Shown here piece after piece: positions 30,150 through 41,162 of a stretch of 64,000 nt of DNA (its first letter is position 1; each line of letters begins with the position of its first letter). The DNA is from Agapetus fuscipes. Its lineage: Eukaryota; Arthropoda; Insecta; Trichoptera; Glossosomatidae. Location: contig OX637341.1 in NCBI GenBank assembly GCA_951799405.1, forward strand, positions 17,599,659 to 17,663,658, given 5' to 3'. A program made the position numbers and the translations under genes. The notes below the pieces were generated by a model. The model was not told where the DNA came from and ran no database searches. It saw only the letters and a list, made by a program, of their open reading frames with translations.

Positions 30150-30622
30150 CGGATGGATCTGAGAACGGCGGTACACAATGGCATAAATTGTTACCGATTT
30201 TTATGTTTGGATGTGCAGCATGGGCAGTGAGTGACAGTGAAAGGAGTAAAGTGTGTACGGTGAAAACAAAGTATGACAGGAAAAACTGAATGGGTAAAGA
30301 AAGTATGTAAGTTGAAAGAGGATGTGAAAGTTGATGTACAAAATTATGTGATAAGATGGTTTGGGCTTGTGGAAAGAATGATTTACGATAGACTGACAAA
30401 GTATATACACCGAGAAAGTGTGAAAGAAAAAAAGAGGTAAGGGACAACCGGGAAAAGTATGAAGTGATCAGATTGAGGCGATTGTGAATGGGATATACAA
30501 AGTGGGCGTAAAAGAAGAAAATGCATGAAAAAAGTGATGGATAGGAAGAAATGAAGGCAGCTCAGCAGAAGCTCTGGCAACCCCTAGCGGAACGGCGATA
30601 GAGTTACAGTTACAATTACAAT
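30150..30622 (+). pseudogene. Decayed RTE-like LINE C-terminal region
   Basis: Broken frames still show the order of the LINE tail: LRTAVHNG, AWAVSDSERSKVCTV, IRWFGLVERM, GQPGKV, and the end CAACCCCTAGCGGAACGGCG with (GTTACA)n. Several deletions, stops and frameshifts. Confidence 0.7.
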
Positions 30623-30701
30623 GAATTGCTCTCTCAACTTTGTTTCCTCCAGAAATGCCTTTTTGCTCTTTTCCGTAAGTCAAAATCCTGTACCTTAGTA
30701 T

Positions 30702-30957
30702 CTTATCTAATCTAATCTAATCTAAGTTGCAAAGATATGTTACATTGGAGATTCACATTATATGCATTTTCGCAACCAGACACGTTCAAGTTCGCGCTTG
30801 CACATGCCGCATGTGAACCTACAATATAAAAACCCAATCTCAAATGAACATTATCCCTGCAACTCTTGCCGACCTTCCCTGAAAGAGGGTTGACATTGGC
30901 AAAGGGAACCATTTTTTACAGTATGGGTGGTCAGCCTCATACCAACCTATAAGTCAA
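30702..30957 (-). mobile_element. T230 repeat, full length with (ATTAG)n tail
   Basis: Tail of four ATCTA repeats (30702-30722), then AAGTTGCAAAGATATG to CCTATAAGTCAAGAA. Together with 31774 and 50526 it shows the short tandem-repeat tail typical of RTE-mobilised ends. Confidence 0.85.
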
Positions 30958-31513
30958 GAAACCAAACCATCATAAATGACAGGAAACACGTTTTTTAAGA
31001 CATATTAAACTACTTTTCACTGCGATTTCTGAGATGACGAGTCTGAGACGGTCTACAATTTTCTGAAGAAAAAAACTTTGATTTATTCTTATTATTATAA
31101 TTAAAGTTGTGGCTTTTTTCCTTTTAAACTCCATTCTGGAAACTTTCAGGATAACCTTGTTCAGTTTACCGTGGTTCTATTATAATTTATAGTTCACATT
31201 TTATAGCTTACATTTAGTTCAGAAAAGTTCACGTACGAAGGTTCAACAGCTTTTTGTATTTTACACCCGCAATTTGGCGCCCGACAACGCTGCAACGAAG
31301 AAGTGTCCAGAAAATGCAACGTGAATGACTTTTATACTTGCGATAACGCTTTTTTAGACGTCGCGTCGATCAACATTCTATTTAACGTTGTTTATATCGC
31401 TAACGTATGAGTTAACAAAGTATTGATATATTTATTTTATTTAACAAAATTATAAATAACTTGATTTTTAATTTTTATTATATCTGAATTTGAAAAAAAA
31501 ACAGGTTGGTGAT

Positions 31514-31720
31514 TGTAATCTATAATCTGAGCTACAAAGATGTATAAACCTGTACGATTCATATACAATGTATGACGACCACTAGCAGACACGAGTGAGC
31601 TTAGACACATTTTGCATGTGCGAAAAAGCAACTAGGTTACACATATACTGTAACTTCTTGCCGCGTTATCGAGTGGAAACAATTTATTTTTACAGGTAAG
31701 ACCAGGCAATGTGGACCAAC
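31514..31720 (-). mobile_element. T230 3' half next to SINE-A 3' fragment
   Basis: 31514-31624 is a diverged T230 3' half; 31625-31705 is the 3' end of a minus-strand SINE-A (GGTTACACATATACTGTAAC, CTTGCCGCGTTATCG). Confidence 0.6.
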
Positions 31721-31773
31721 CTATGGTTTTAATTAACGTTTTAAACAAAATAGTACAAAAACAGTTTTCCTAT

Positions 31774-32035
31774 AATATCTAATCTAATCTAATCTAATCG
31801 AAGCTGCAAAGATATATATCATTTAAGATTTATACTAAATGCATTCCCACAAGCAGATATGTATAATTTTGCGCTAACACATGCCGCATGTGGACCTACA
31901 ATATAACAACCCAATCTCAAATGAACATAAGCCTTGCAACTCTTGCCGTCCTTCCCTGAAACAGGGGTGACATTGGCAAAGTGAACCAATTTTTATATTA
32001 TGGGTGGTCAGCCTCATACCAACCTATAAGTCAAG
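31774..32035 (-). mobile_element. T230 repeat, full length with (ATTAG)n tail
   Basis: TAATCTAATCTAATCTAATC tail to CCTATAAGTCAAGAAACC. The 5' flank (AAACCAAACCATCATAAATG) is the same as at 30957-30980, so these two copies share flanking sequence and one derives from a duplication of the other. Confidence 0.85.
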
Positions 32036-32411
32036 AAACCAAACCATCATAAATGACAGGAACCACGTTTTTTAAGACATATAAAACTGCTTTTTTGTTT
32101 TTTAGTTGCGTGGTCGTAAGCTCCAATAGTTGGCACGTTTCATGTGAGAATTATGTGAATATGTATTTATGTAAGTAGAGTGATTTCGCATCCACGCTAA
32201 CGTGTTCATTAACATGCAGAACGCACGCGCGCCTGCCGTAAGCCGCGCACTAGGGTGGGTCGTTATTATTATTGTTAATTTTAATATAAAGGTACTGTTA
32301 GTTTTCTAATAGTAAGAATAAATACGATGTCTTGAATTTTACAAAAATATCAAAAAGAAAAGTTTCAATTATATTGATTGTAGAGGCATTAATTTTGTAA
32401 TCGTTCATCAT

Positions 32412-32559
32412 CAAGGATAAAATAAAAACAGCTTTGTTTTCGATTACTTGAGTAAGTATATTTTATATCACAACCGGTTTCGCAAACATCCGTTTGCGAA
32501 CGAAATCGAAAACAAAGCTGTTTTTCTTTTATCCTGTTATGTTATTTTAAAATAACATA
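32412..32559. repeat. Fold-back repeat and perfect 22-bp palindrome
   Basis: Arms AACAGCTTTGTTTTCGATTA and its complement near 32500-32525 flank a centre that itself contains CGTTTGCG repeats. A perfect 22-bp palindrome TATGTTATTTT/AAAATAACATA lies at 32538-32559. Related to the units at 12440-13127 and 15119-15235. Confidence 0.6.
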
Positions 32560-32576
32560 GAAAGAACAATCTCGAA

Positions 32577-33080
32577 GTGTACAGTGTGTTTTGTGGGCCG
32601 AACGGAGCCGAACGGTCACGGAAGCTGCCGAACTGCTCCGTGCGAACTAATTGGCCCGTTGCTAATCAGTTCTCGGCAAGAGGTGAACAGGGTCAGACGT
32701 CGGCGACCAAGCACTAAGTGGTGCAAGAGGGGGCATTACCATGGAGCTCCCTCCTCTCCATCTACTAGGATGTCCTGCCAGCAAGGCACCAGCCTTGTGG
32801 ACCAGAGACGGGTGCATAAGAGCGCCCACCCAGGGGCTCCAACGTGTGGAGGCGTCCGAACTCCAGTCAATGGAGTAGGGAGTGTTTAAGTGACGAGGTA
32901 CAGGTCGGGCCATTCCCTTATTTCCCCTTTTCCCCCCATATTACCAAAGTAAATAAACCCTTATTTGTTTACGTTAAACTTATCTTTGAATACACAACTC
33001 TTCCCAAAATACAAGTGAGCAATACCAAAGAAGGAACCCCACGCCCTGAGAGTGATGTTGATGAGAGCTAGCCGGATGTA
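32577..33080. other. GC-richer island, possibly LTR-like
   Basis: A patch of higher GC (32590-32900) followed by AATAAACCC near 32952 and AT-rich sequence, the composition of an LTR (promoter, then poly(A) signal). No target duplication or matching ends were found and no protein domain is readable, so this is only a suspicion. Confidence 0.25.
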
Positions 33081-34430
33081 AGTATCCTGGAGATACCTTT
33101 CCATTTTAAACATAACAATCCTTAGAAAAGTTTCATGTTAAAGGTTGTATAATAATAGTAATCGTATGTGAATTCACTGATATGGTACGGTAATGAAGTC
33201 CAAACATTATTGAATTTGTAACTTTTTTCTCGGCAAGCAAACGTCAATATTGTATGGAACAAACGTCCTCAACAAACAATAGCATAATAATTTGTGCGCA
33301 TTTTTACTAACAACCCAGCTGGGTGATGACACAATTTTGTAAAAGTAAATTTACGGGTGAACCTCATTTGGTAGCTAGTTCCAATTAAATAAATACAACT
33401 CACTTTTTTAAATCCTCTCAGTTAAATATGACGGTAATTTTTGATGTCACATCTTGGACTTATATCGTTTTTTTCATTTTTATGTAATTTTTTGTTGAAT
33501 AAAATCATAAGTACAAGTTTTCATACCGATTATAATGTTTTATTCTACACATACTACCTTTAGGTGTTTTTTTGTTTTTTGTTTTCGGTAAAATTAAGCA
33601 ACAAAACATTTAGATTAACAATATTCTGCACTCACAAACATTGACATTATTGTCAACAAATTTTTCCAAAGTAAGAATAGTGAATAAAAATGTGTTTCAA
33701 CGTCTCGATGTTCCTTCTTTCTTTAAAAAACTAAAAAATAATAAAATTAAGAGTGAAGGCATGAAACAAAGTCACAGCTCAAAAAAAAATCACAAATAAT
33801 TACATAATACTTTAACTTATAACATACAGATTCAGGTTTTTTAAAACTATTTTCTCACATTTCAAGGACCATCCTACTACTAAATATAGACCATACTTTG
33901 TACGGTAAATTCCCAACTCAGGTTCCTATGGGAGCTACTTTCTCATATGCAGTCATTATGCAAGTCTAAAGAGATGGGGCTTCAAAATTCTCGTTATAAT
34001 TAACCAAATATTTGCGCTTGTTATAAGCAGTTATTTAATCCCCATCCTAGAGAAAGTTTTTGCCTTGCTGAATTAGAATTTTGTATGGAAAATTGTGGAA
34101 GAGACACCCAATTATAAGAGAAAATTTGAACGGGAGACCTTTTATTTAGGCCAAGTAACTATCCTTTGTACACGCTGCCTTAGTTCTTGTTTGCCGTATA
34201 CGCTATTGAGAAAATTTTACATGGGCAATGTTTGCATGTGTACTGGACCAATGTGTCTTATGAAAACAATAAATTTATTTAAAAAAATATTTAAAGGAAC
34301 TCTCACATTATCCAGTTTTACGGTTTTTCTTAGCTCAGATTGTGTAGAATTTGATTCATAAGACAACTGCATGAAAAAGTCATATTTGACAAGATTGGCG
34401 TATACGGTAAACAAGAACTGGGGGAGCGAT
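33081..34430. other. AT-rich unique intronic sequence; no gene seen
   Basis: Long A/T-rich tract without members of the repeat families described here. The 88-codon frame at 34095-34361 has no domain and no splice context. Confidence 0.4.
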
Positions 34431-34884
34431 ATATTTACAACTTAGATTAGATTAGATCAAGGAACCTGTTCTTCTCTTTACCACGGATATTTATATATTT
34501 GTATGAATTCCATAAGAAATGTCTAAGCCACCGTTGTTCTTTATTAATTTAATTAATGGTTCTAAATATATTTTTATTATTATTTTCTTTTCTGATTCCA
34601 TTTATTTTGAGCGCATTGATAAAGTGACTCACGCGGGAAAACAATTGCTTGCAAGTGAAACAGACACCCTACAAATGACGGTCCATTTGATCCCGAGACA
34701 TCCATCTAAGGATACTCACCCATCTCCAGTGTCTGCAGAAAATGGACTTCTCTTAGTAATGGAAAATCAATAGACGAGTTACTGAAATAATAAGTAGTTG
34801 AAATTTGAAAAAGTAATTTATTATAAGTTACATAGAATTGAAGACGGTTATCTCTGATTTTTTCAAAAATTATATTAATATCTA

Positions 34885-35135
34885 ATTTAAAATAATCTAA
34901 GTTGCAAAGATATGTAACATTAGGGATTTCCATTATTTGCATTTTTACAATCAGACACGTAAAGTCTGCGCTTACACATGACGCATTTAAACTTACAAAA
35001 CTATAGCCCAAATCTTAAATAAGCATACGCTCTGCAACTCTTGCTGAAGATATTTTTTTTAAATAGGAGTGATATTGTCAATTTTATTTTACAGAATGAG
35101 TGGTCTATCTCGTACCAACCTTGTCAAGAAACAAT
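34885..35135 (-). mobile_element. T230 repeat, diverged
   Basis: TAATCTAAGTTGCAAAGATA to GTACCAACCTTGTCAAGAAA, with an insertion of T's in the middle. A 30-bp T230 tail in plus orientation also occurs at 34432-34462. Confidence 0.75.
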
Positions 35136-35935
35136 GACAATGACTTCATAAATTTGTTTTTTCCGCATAAAATTCGAACCACTGACCTATTTTTTCCAAC
35201 AAAATAATGCATCCCTCTTATTAAAAACTTATCAATGAACCCAACTCCCTTTATTCACAATCCAAAAAAAAGTGATTAATCAGAAAAACAATGGGTACTA
35301 AAAAAAACTTAAATTCACGTAGAAAAACTTCAGGGTTTATTTTTTCTAACCAGATTGCCTTCTCAACTTATCGTGACTTCATAACCCTACTTAGGTGCAA
35401 CTTTCAAAAGCTTCTTTTCAGGCGGTAGACCAGCCCCCAAACGGAAAATGCCATCCCGGGTCGCGTCGAAGCCTTAAATAATTATCCAACTTTCCATACA
35501 GCTCATGAAACTTTGAAAGGTCTTACTTTTGCCCTCGATTAATCAACTTTTGATATGAATCGCTCTGATTACCCAGTTTTTGCGAGGAGAATAACGTGGG
35601 TATTAATTTTGTTTCGCAATTTTGCCTGAAAGTTAATTAATTATCGACAAGTACGCTTATTGTAGTCATTAAAGTCATTTAAAAGCTTAATGTCTTGGTT
35701 CTTTACTAATAATAATGCCATACTCACTGTTTGCGTTGCTATCGTCATACTTAGCTTTTGTGAGTATTGAAAAGTATTGCTGGATGGATTATTCAAATAA
35801 GACGTATATTCTCTAAATTCTAAAAGTACGAGTTAACCTGTTGTTTTGTATTTTATTTTATAAAACAAAGTTACACATGTCGGATTTAATACAATCACTT
35901 AAATAAGAAGCCTATTGCATTTTACTATTTCTTTC

Positions 35936-35972
<37 letters not shown>

Positions 35973-37095
35973 ATGATGATTTCCTTATAAGCGCCGTTCC
36001 GTAACTCAATGTCACTCCAAGGGCGCTGGGCTTTGGTTTATTTGTTTACGCAAATACCATATTAATTATTATCTAATTTTAGAAAAATACTAAGACGATT
36101 TTTACAAATGTTAATATTATAATAATTATGTTAGATTTTTTTAAAGGCTCTAATTTTGAACGTTGAAAAATATGTTTTGTTTTCCATACAAAAAATAACA
36201 TAAAACAAAATTGAGTAAAATGGCCTAAGCGCCAAGGATTTTAACCATCCATCGTCAGAGGTTAACTGAGGTAAAAAAAAAGGATCGAAATGCAAGGTAT
36301 GAAAGAAACTGTGGGTGTGATTTTTCAGGCAGGTACTGCTAGTAGGGGAGAAGGACTAGGTATTTGGCAATTAATAATATTATATATATTTTATATAATA
36401 AAACAAAATAATAATAAAAATAACTTGACTTGAGGCTAACCCCCTTTGAATTCAAAGGTCTCAGAAATATTAATGTATTTTTTCTCAAATTTATCACTTT
36501 CGTAAATTTTAAATAAAACTATATTTTTGACCTCATATATTTCAAATCTGACATTTTCAACACAAAAAGAACACACAAAAGGCAAGCACATTCTTTTTTA
36601 AAAAAAAAAAAAATTCCCACTTGCGCAATAATTTTTCGCTCAGACACATTCATGCGCTACAAAAAAATAAAATAAAATAAAACTACACGAGTGTGAATAT
36701 GCCTTTGTGAGTGATTTATTAACGACACTTTGTTGGTAGCAACACCTGCTCGAGGGGAACGGGGCTAAAGCTGCGTTTACATCGTCACGTCTCGAAAAGA
36801 TTACCTTATTATTTACATTTCCCCTGCAAATGAGTTTTAGCCCGATGACTACCGAAGACGGGATATCGCGTGAAAAATGTACATGCTACGCCAAAGACGA
36901 CATATCTTACAATGAAAAGTGCATTCTACGCTAAAGCAGATTACTATTTTTGGTAAATAAGACACAAGGGTCTTTTCGAACCACCGATAAGATTTTTTTG
37001 TACAAATGCGTCTTTAGTGTTCGTTTAAAACCACCAACAGTTTTGCATTCTGTTCAATGTTTTTTAACAAATAAAATACACAAACACGACTAAAT
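35136..37095. other. Unique AT-rich intron with a (GAT)n microsatellite
   Basis: (GAT)n at 35938-35970. 36215-36255 is a decayed hammerhead-like block. No exon was recognised, including in the GC-richer patches at 35400-35480 and 36730-36800. Confidence 0.45.
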
Positions 37096-37345
37096 TGACC
37101 GGTCCGTAGTGTAAAACTAAAGGGCCAAGTTTGATTCCCAGTGGATCATAAAAAAGCATTATAATTGAATGTTCAAAGTTTGCTGTTCGTTGGGTTGAAA
37201 AATTCATGTGCCTTAACAAAGACCGGTCATCAAAGTTTAATCCAGCAACTGGGTCTAGCTTGAGAATTGGCGACGACCAAGCATGCAGAGGGCTCTTGAG
37301 GTGTTACTTACACAAAAACAGCGGTCACCAAATAAATCATGTACT
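37096..37345 (+). mobile_element. SINE-B with L2-type tail, diverged
   Basis: GACCGGTCCGTAGTG head (B box weak: GTTTGATTCCCAG), body, AGAGGGCTCTTGAGGTGTTA tail and AAATAAATCATG. Confidence 0.75.
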
Positions 37346-37512
37346 AATCTTTAATGACGTTTTTGTAAAAAACTTTGTTTTGTTCCACTTAATATGAGTA
37401 TTTACATGAAAAAGCGTTTTCAAAGACACACCTTTTCATCTTCAGTTTCTTAGATACTAAATTAAATAAACTAATACATCGCTCAATGTGAATGGCTTAA
37501 TAATGCAGAGCT

Positions 37513-37872
37513 ATGCTACATGTAAGACTCTCCGACAGAATAAGGAACACAGAGCAACGGATAAGGTCAGGAGTAACCAATGTCGTAGAGAGAGTGGTAA
37601 AGCTAAAATGGTCCTTTGCGGGACATGTTGCTAGAACCACCGACCAGAGATGGACGAAGAGATTGGTAGAGTGGAGACCTCGGGAAGATAATAAAAGCAG
37701 AGGGAGACCTCCCACGAGATGGTCTGATGATATAAGAAGGCTTGCTGTAGACTGGATTCAAAATGCGCAAGACAGAGACGGAAGGAGAGATATGGGGGAG
37801 GCCTATGTCCAGCAGTGGATGGAGATGGCTGTATTAGAAGAAGAAGAGGAAGAATACATGGCTTACAATTAA
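37513..37872 (+). pseudogene. LINE protein C-terminal fragment (AYVQQW type)
   Basis: 119-codon frame reading LKWSFAGHVARTTDQRWTKR, LVEWRPREDNKSRGRPPTRW, DDIRRLAVDW and GEAYVQQW. This is the C-terminal tail of a widespread insect LINE, different from the RTE-like copies here. RT and endonuclease are absent. The frame is open but starts without the rest of the protein, so it is non-functional. Confidence 0.75.
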
Positions 37873-38329
37873 AATGAGGGAAGAAGCGGGGTTCAAATTG
37901 GAAGGGATAGGCGGAATCTGGACATTTTGAAAAGATGTATATTATAATAATACACGAGTGAATGGGACGAGATATCCCGTTTCTGGCAGACAGGGCGTTA
38001 AAGGACGTCGAGACACGTTTTTCAGCGCGCGCTGCTTCGCGCAAGATGAATCTCATTACGGATCTATCTATCCATCCATCTCGGCGCATTATTACGGAAA
38101 ACATCCCTCCAGCGGGCTTCCGTTAAATTGATTTATGAGCCGTGAGGGGCGCTGGGTGCTCAAGGGGAGGGGGCAGGTGCGGACAGCGAGTGAAAGCTCA
38201 AATGTGAAATGTGAAGAGCGTGTGACTGAAAATGAAGCCAAATAAAAATAGGAATTTGGCATTTCAATTTAACGGGCTTTTTTATTTACGATGCAGTAAA
38301 AGGTATCGTCTCAAATGAATATTGCTTTT

Positions 38330-38530
38330 GTTCGTTTTATATTTCCAAATTTGCTCTTCGCTGGGTTAACAAATTCATACACCTTTACCAAAGACCGGTC
38401 ATCAAAAGGGCCATCCAGCCTTACAGCAACTGGGTCTTGCTTGAGAATAGGCGCTTTCTACAGCTACGACCAAGCTTGCACAGGGCTCTTGAAGTGTGAT
38501 ACACACAAAAACAGCGCTCACCAAATAAAT
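38330..38530 (+). mobile_element. SINE-B, 5'-truncated, L2-type tail
   Basis: Begins in the body (TTTATATTTCCAAATTTGC) and ends GTGTGATACACACAAAAACA, GCGCTCACCAAATAAATTAG. Confidence 0.8.
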
Positions 38531-38639
38531 TAGCTTTATTTTTTTCGTTTTTTATAAGTATTATTTTTTTTAATGGAAACCGTTATACACTGTATATTAT
38601 AATTCGATTTTCCAATTTCTTGTTATCTAATGCAATCAA

Positions 38640-38875
38640 GAAAACTCCAGTGAGCCGGGCATGTAGCACGTGCAGAGGTCTCCAGGATCATCAAAACTGT
38701 CTTGCAGGGTGCCCCCTCAGGTGTTAGACCACTCGGACGTCCCAGAATGCGGTGGGCAGACAACGTTAAAGCCTGAGAGTAAGGGGACCATGAAGGGCAG
38801 AGAGTCCTGGAGGATTGTGGTGCGAAAGGCTCTGAGCCATCAAGGCTTATGAGCCTAAGAAAGTTAAGTTAAGTA
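38640..38875 (+). pseudogene. LINE C-terminal fragment with (TTAAG)n tail
   Basis: Readable as a W/AGHVAR-type tail (the frame gives QWAGHVARAE with substitutions), PLGRPRMRWADNVKA, then stops. It ends in AAGTTAAGTTAAGTAAG, a short tandem tail. Short and decayed. Confidence 0.5.
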
Positions 38876-39206
38876 AGTTCTTGTTGTCATCATTATATAT
38901 TTATTTACTTCATATATTATGGATACAAAACATTGTTACATATTCTACTGTGACATTGCCAACATTTTCTTAAATTACCACCGCTCAGAAAACATCGCTC
39001 TCTACTTTTAGTGATTCTTGACGTCCATCCAGCTAATCTTGGATAGAAATGACACCAAAAGAAAAATACATTTTCTGATGGTAGTATTTTAAGTAAGTCA
39101 AATATTTAGGTTTTTGTGCCGTATCTTTTTGGTCAAGAATTATGATATTTTTCTGCCCCTACTTGTAGTGATAATTGTCTAGTAAAAATGGATGCTTAAG
39201 ACTCGT

Positions 39207-39208
<2 letters not shown>

Positions 39209-39258
<50 letters not shown>

Positions 39259-40930
39259 CTTTTTTTTTGTGCACAACAGGTTTCCCTTATTACAGTGCAC
39301 CCTCACACAGTCATTAACAAGCTGGGAGGAGCTCTTTAACTAGATCTTTGAATGATTCTAAGTTAATGTAAAAAATGTCTATGTCAGCGGAATTAATCAG
39401 AGTAACACTCCGAGTTAAGGCATGTTGTGCCATGACGTCGGTACGGGACAGCGGTACATGAAAAAGTTCATGCCGTCTTCCCCGGCCGTAGCCATCCGGC
39501 ACATAAAGCTCAAAACTCTCTAACAGGGTGGGGCTGTCAATTAAGCCGTTAATGATCTTGTAACAAAGCACCATAAGAGAACCGTTGCGCCGAGATTCCA
39601 GGCTCCTGGAGCTGGTTTTCTCAAGTAATTCCTCATGGTGCATAAACTTGGGATAATTCCCATGTATTCTCATGAGGAGGTACCTCAAAAACTTTTTTTG
39701 AATTTGCTCCAAAAGATCTACATACTTCCGCTGATACGGGGCCCAAACCTCGACAGCGTACTCTAATTTAGAACGTACAATACAGTTGAAGACATCCACC
39801 ATAGCTCTCGGTGACTCAAAATTATTGCTAATTCTGATCACAAAGCCCAATAACTGGTAGCATTTCGTCGTCAACTGCGTTATATGTTCTGTAAACTTCA
39901 GACCAGGATCAAAAACTACGCCCAGGTCCCTAAATGAAAAGACACGAGCCAGTATCGACCCACCAATACTGTACTCATGGATTATGGGACAAGCGGATCT
40001 TGTGAATGACATGACAGAACACTTGCTAATGTTGAAGTTCAATCCATTATTATTGGACCACATCAGCAGAGAGTTCAAATCCATCTGTAAATTAATACAG
40101 TCTTGAAAATCCTTGATTTCTGTATAAATTTTCATGTCATCAGCGTAAAGAAGACAAGAACTATTTTTGATCTTGTCCGCAATGTCGTTAATGAACACAA
40201 TGAAGGCTAGAGGGCCTAAATTAGAGCCTTGAGGAACTCCTGAAATTGGAAAAAAATTAGCCGAATGTTGGTCATTTATTTGCACAAATTGGCTTCTGTT
40301 TTTAAGAAATGAAGAGAAAAAGATTAAGAGAGGTTTTGTAAAACCAAAATCGTCCATCTTCTTCAAAAGAACATCATGATTCACACGATCAAACGCCTTG
40401 GAGAAATCTGTATATATTACATCAGTTTGCCTGCGAGAATCCAAGTTGAGGGCAATATTTCTACTGAGGGTGAGTAGATTTGATACTGTGGATCTCTTGG
40501 GCAGAAATCCGTGTTGGTGTATGTTGATTCGGGGCTTGATTTGCCACATAAGGTTTTTGTGTATCAAGCACTCAAACACTTTGGCGAAACTTGATAAAAT
40601 AGAAATCGGCCTATAATTTCTAACATCACTTTTATCATTTGACTTATGTACTGGCATGACTCTTGTTATCTTCCAGGCTGATGGATATGTACATGTCTTC
40701 AGGGATAAGTTGAAGATGAAACATAAGGGTTGAGCAAGGGGCTTAGCCATAGAAGATACAATTCTCGGGGGAATGTTGTCAGGGCCAGTTGCTTTATTGG
40801 ATTTTAATCCAAGCAGATAAATCTCCACCTCAGTCAAAGAAAAAGGACTGAGTGATATGGAAGATTGCTCGTGCTTACCATGGGGGGACTCAGATAAATC
40901 TACGTGAGGGGTCTGGGTGCTAATCATAAA
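39209..40930 (-). mobile_element. 5'-truncated LINE with a 60-nt poly(A) tail (Jockey/CR1 group)
   Basis: The poly(T) at 39209-39268 (one C at 39259) is the poly(A) tail on the minus strand. It is followed by a 45-nt 3' UTR and the intact RT frame 39314-40927. The long uninterrupted tail points to a recent insertion. Confidence 0.85.
39314..40927 (-). CDS. LINE reverse transcriptase, 537 aa, intact frame
   Basis: Starts in the RT N-terminal region (EVEIYLLGLKSNKATGPDNI), then NYRPISILSSFAKVFE, TDFSKAFDRVNH, the SGVPQGSNLGPLAFIVFIND motif, the catalytic LLYADDMKIY box near residue 265, FRDLGVVFDPGLKFTEH, and RSKLEYAVEVWAPYQ. The C-terminus carries a MVLCYKIINGLIDSP stretch. All key RT residues are present and there is no stop, but the APE endonuclease and any ORF1 are missing, so it is a 5'-truncated copy. 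The ATG used is arbitrary. Jockey/CR1-group assignment is by motif style. Confidence 0.85.
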   Translation of the reverse strand: MISTQTPHVDLSESPHGKHEQSSISLSPFSLTEVEIYLLGLKSNKATGPDNIPPRIVSSMAKPLAQPLCFIFNLSLKTCTYPSAWKITRVMPVHKSNDKSDVRNYRPISILSSFAKVFECLIHKNLMWQIKPRINIHQHGFLPKRSTVSNLLTLSRNIALNLDSRRQTDVIYTDFSKAFDRVNHDVLLKKMDDFGFTKPLLIFFSSFLKNRSQFVQINDQHSANFFPISGVPQGSNLGPLAFIVFINDIADKIKNSSCLLYADDMKIYTEIKDFQDCINLQMDLNSLLMWSNNNGLNFNISKCSVMSFTRSACPIIHEYSIGGSILARVFSFRDLGVVFDPGLKFTEHITQLTTKCYQLLGFVIRISNNFESPRAMVDVFNCIVRSKLEYAVEVWAPYQRKYVDLLEQIQKKFLRYLLMRIHGNYPKFMHHEELLEKTSSRSLESRRNGSLMVLCYKIINGLIDSPTLLESFELYVPDGYGRGRRHELFHVPLSRTDVMAQHALTRSVTLINSADIDIFYINLESFKDLVKELLPAC

Positions 40931-40991
40931 GTACAGGGTTCAATTCTATTGGGGGAAAAATTAGTGCGCTATATACGTGTGCATTCATTTT

Positions 40992-41160
40992 CTGTTGTTT
41001 GTCATTCCTCAGGGATCACATCTGAGCCCACTTCGTTTTAACATATTAGATTTTTTTAAAAGCTGCTTTCTCTTAGTTTCTGTTATTTGGCATCCTTCAG
41101 GGATCACATCTGAGCCCACTAAGTTTTAACATGTTTGATTTTTAAAAGTTGCTTTCTCTT
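40992..41160 (+). repeat. 83-bp tandem duplication with RT-motif remnants, at the K2P intron donor
   Basis: Two units (40992-41077 and 41078-41160) share TTTCTGTT, TCAGGGATCACATCTGAGCC and GCTTTCTCTTA. In the plus-strand frame each reads as the RT motif PQGSHLSPL.FN. The right unit abuts the splice donor of exon 41163-41324. Confidence 0.65.
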
Positions 41161-41162
41161 AC

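Larger units (their letters stand above)
18448..41162 (-). other. K2P channel intron, 22,715 bp, filled with retroelements
   Basis: Bounded by donor GTAAGAG (41162 downwards) and acceptor TTTTTTTCCAG (18448 upwards). It holds at least three LINE groups, SINE-A, SINE-B, T230 copies, a solo-LTR-like insertion and hammerhead motifs. No further exon was recognised within it. Confidence 0.7.

Noticed and set aside
34095..34361. 88-codon plus-strand gene
   Set aside because: No domain, no splice context, composition like the surrounding AT-rich intron.
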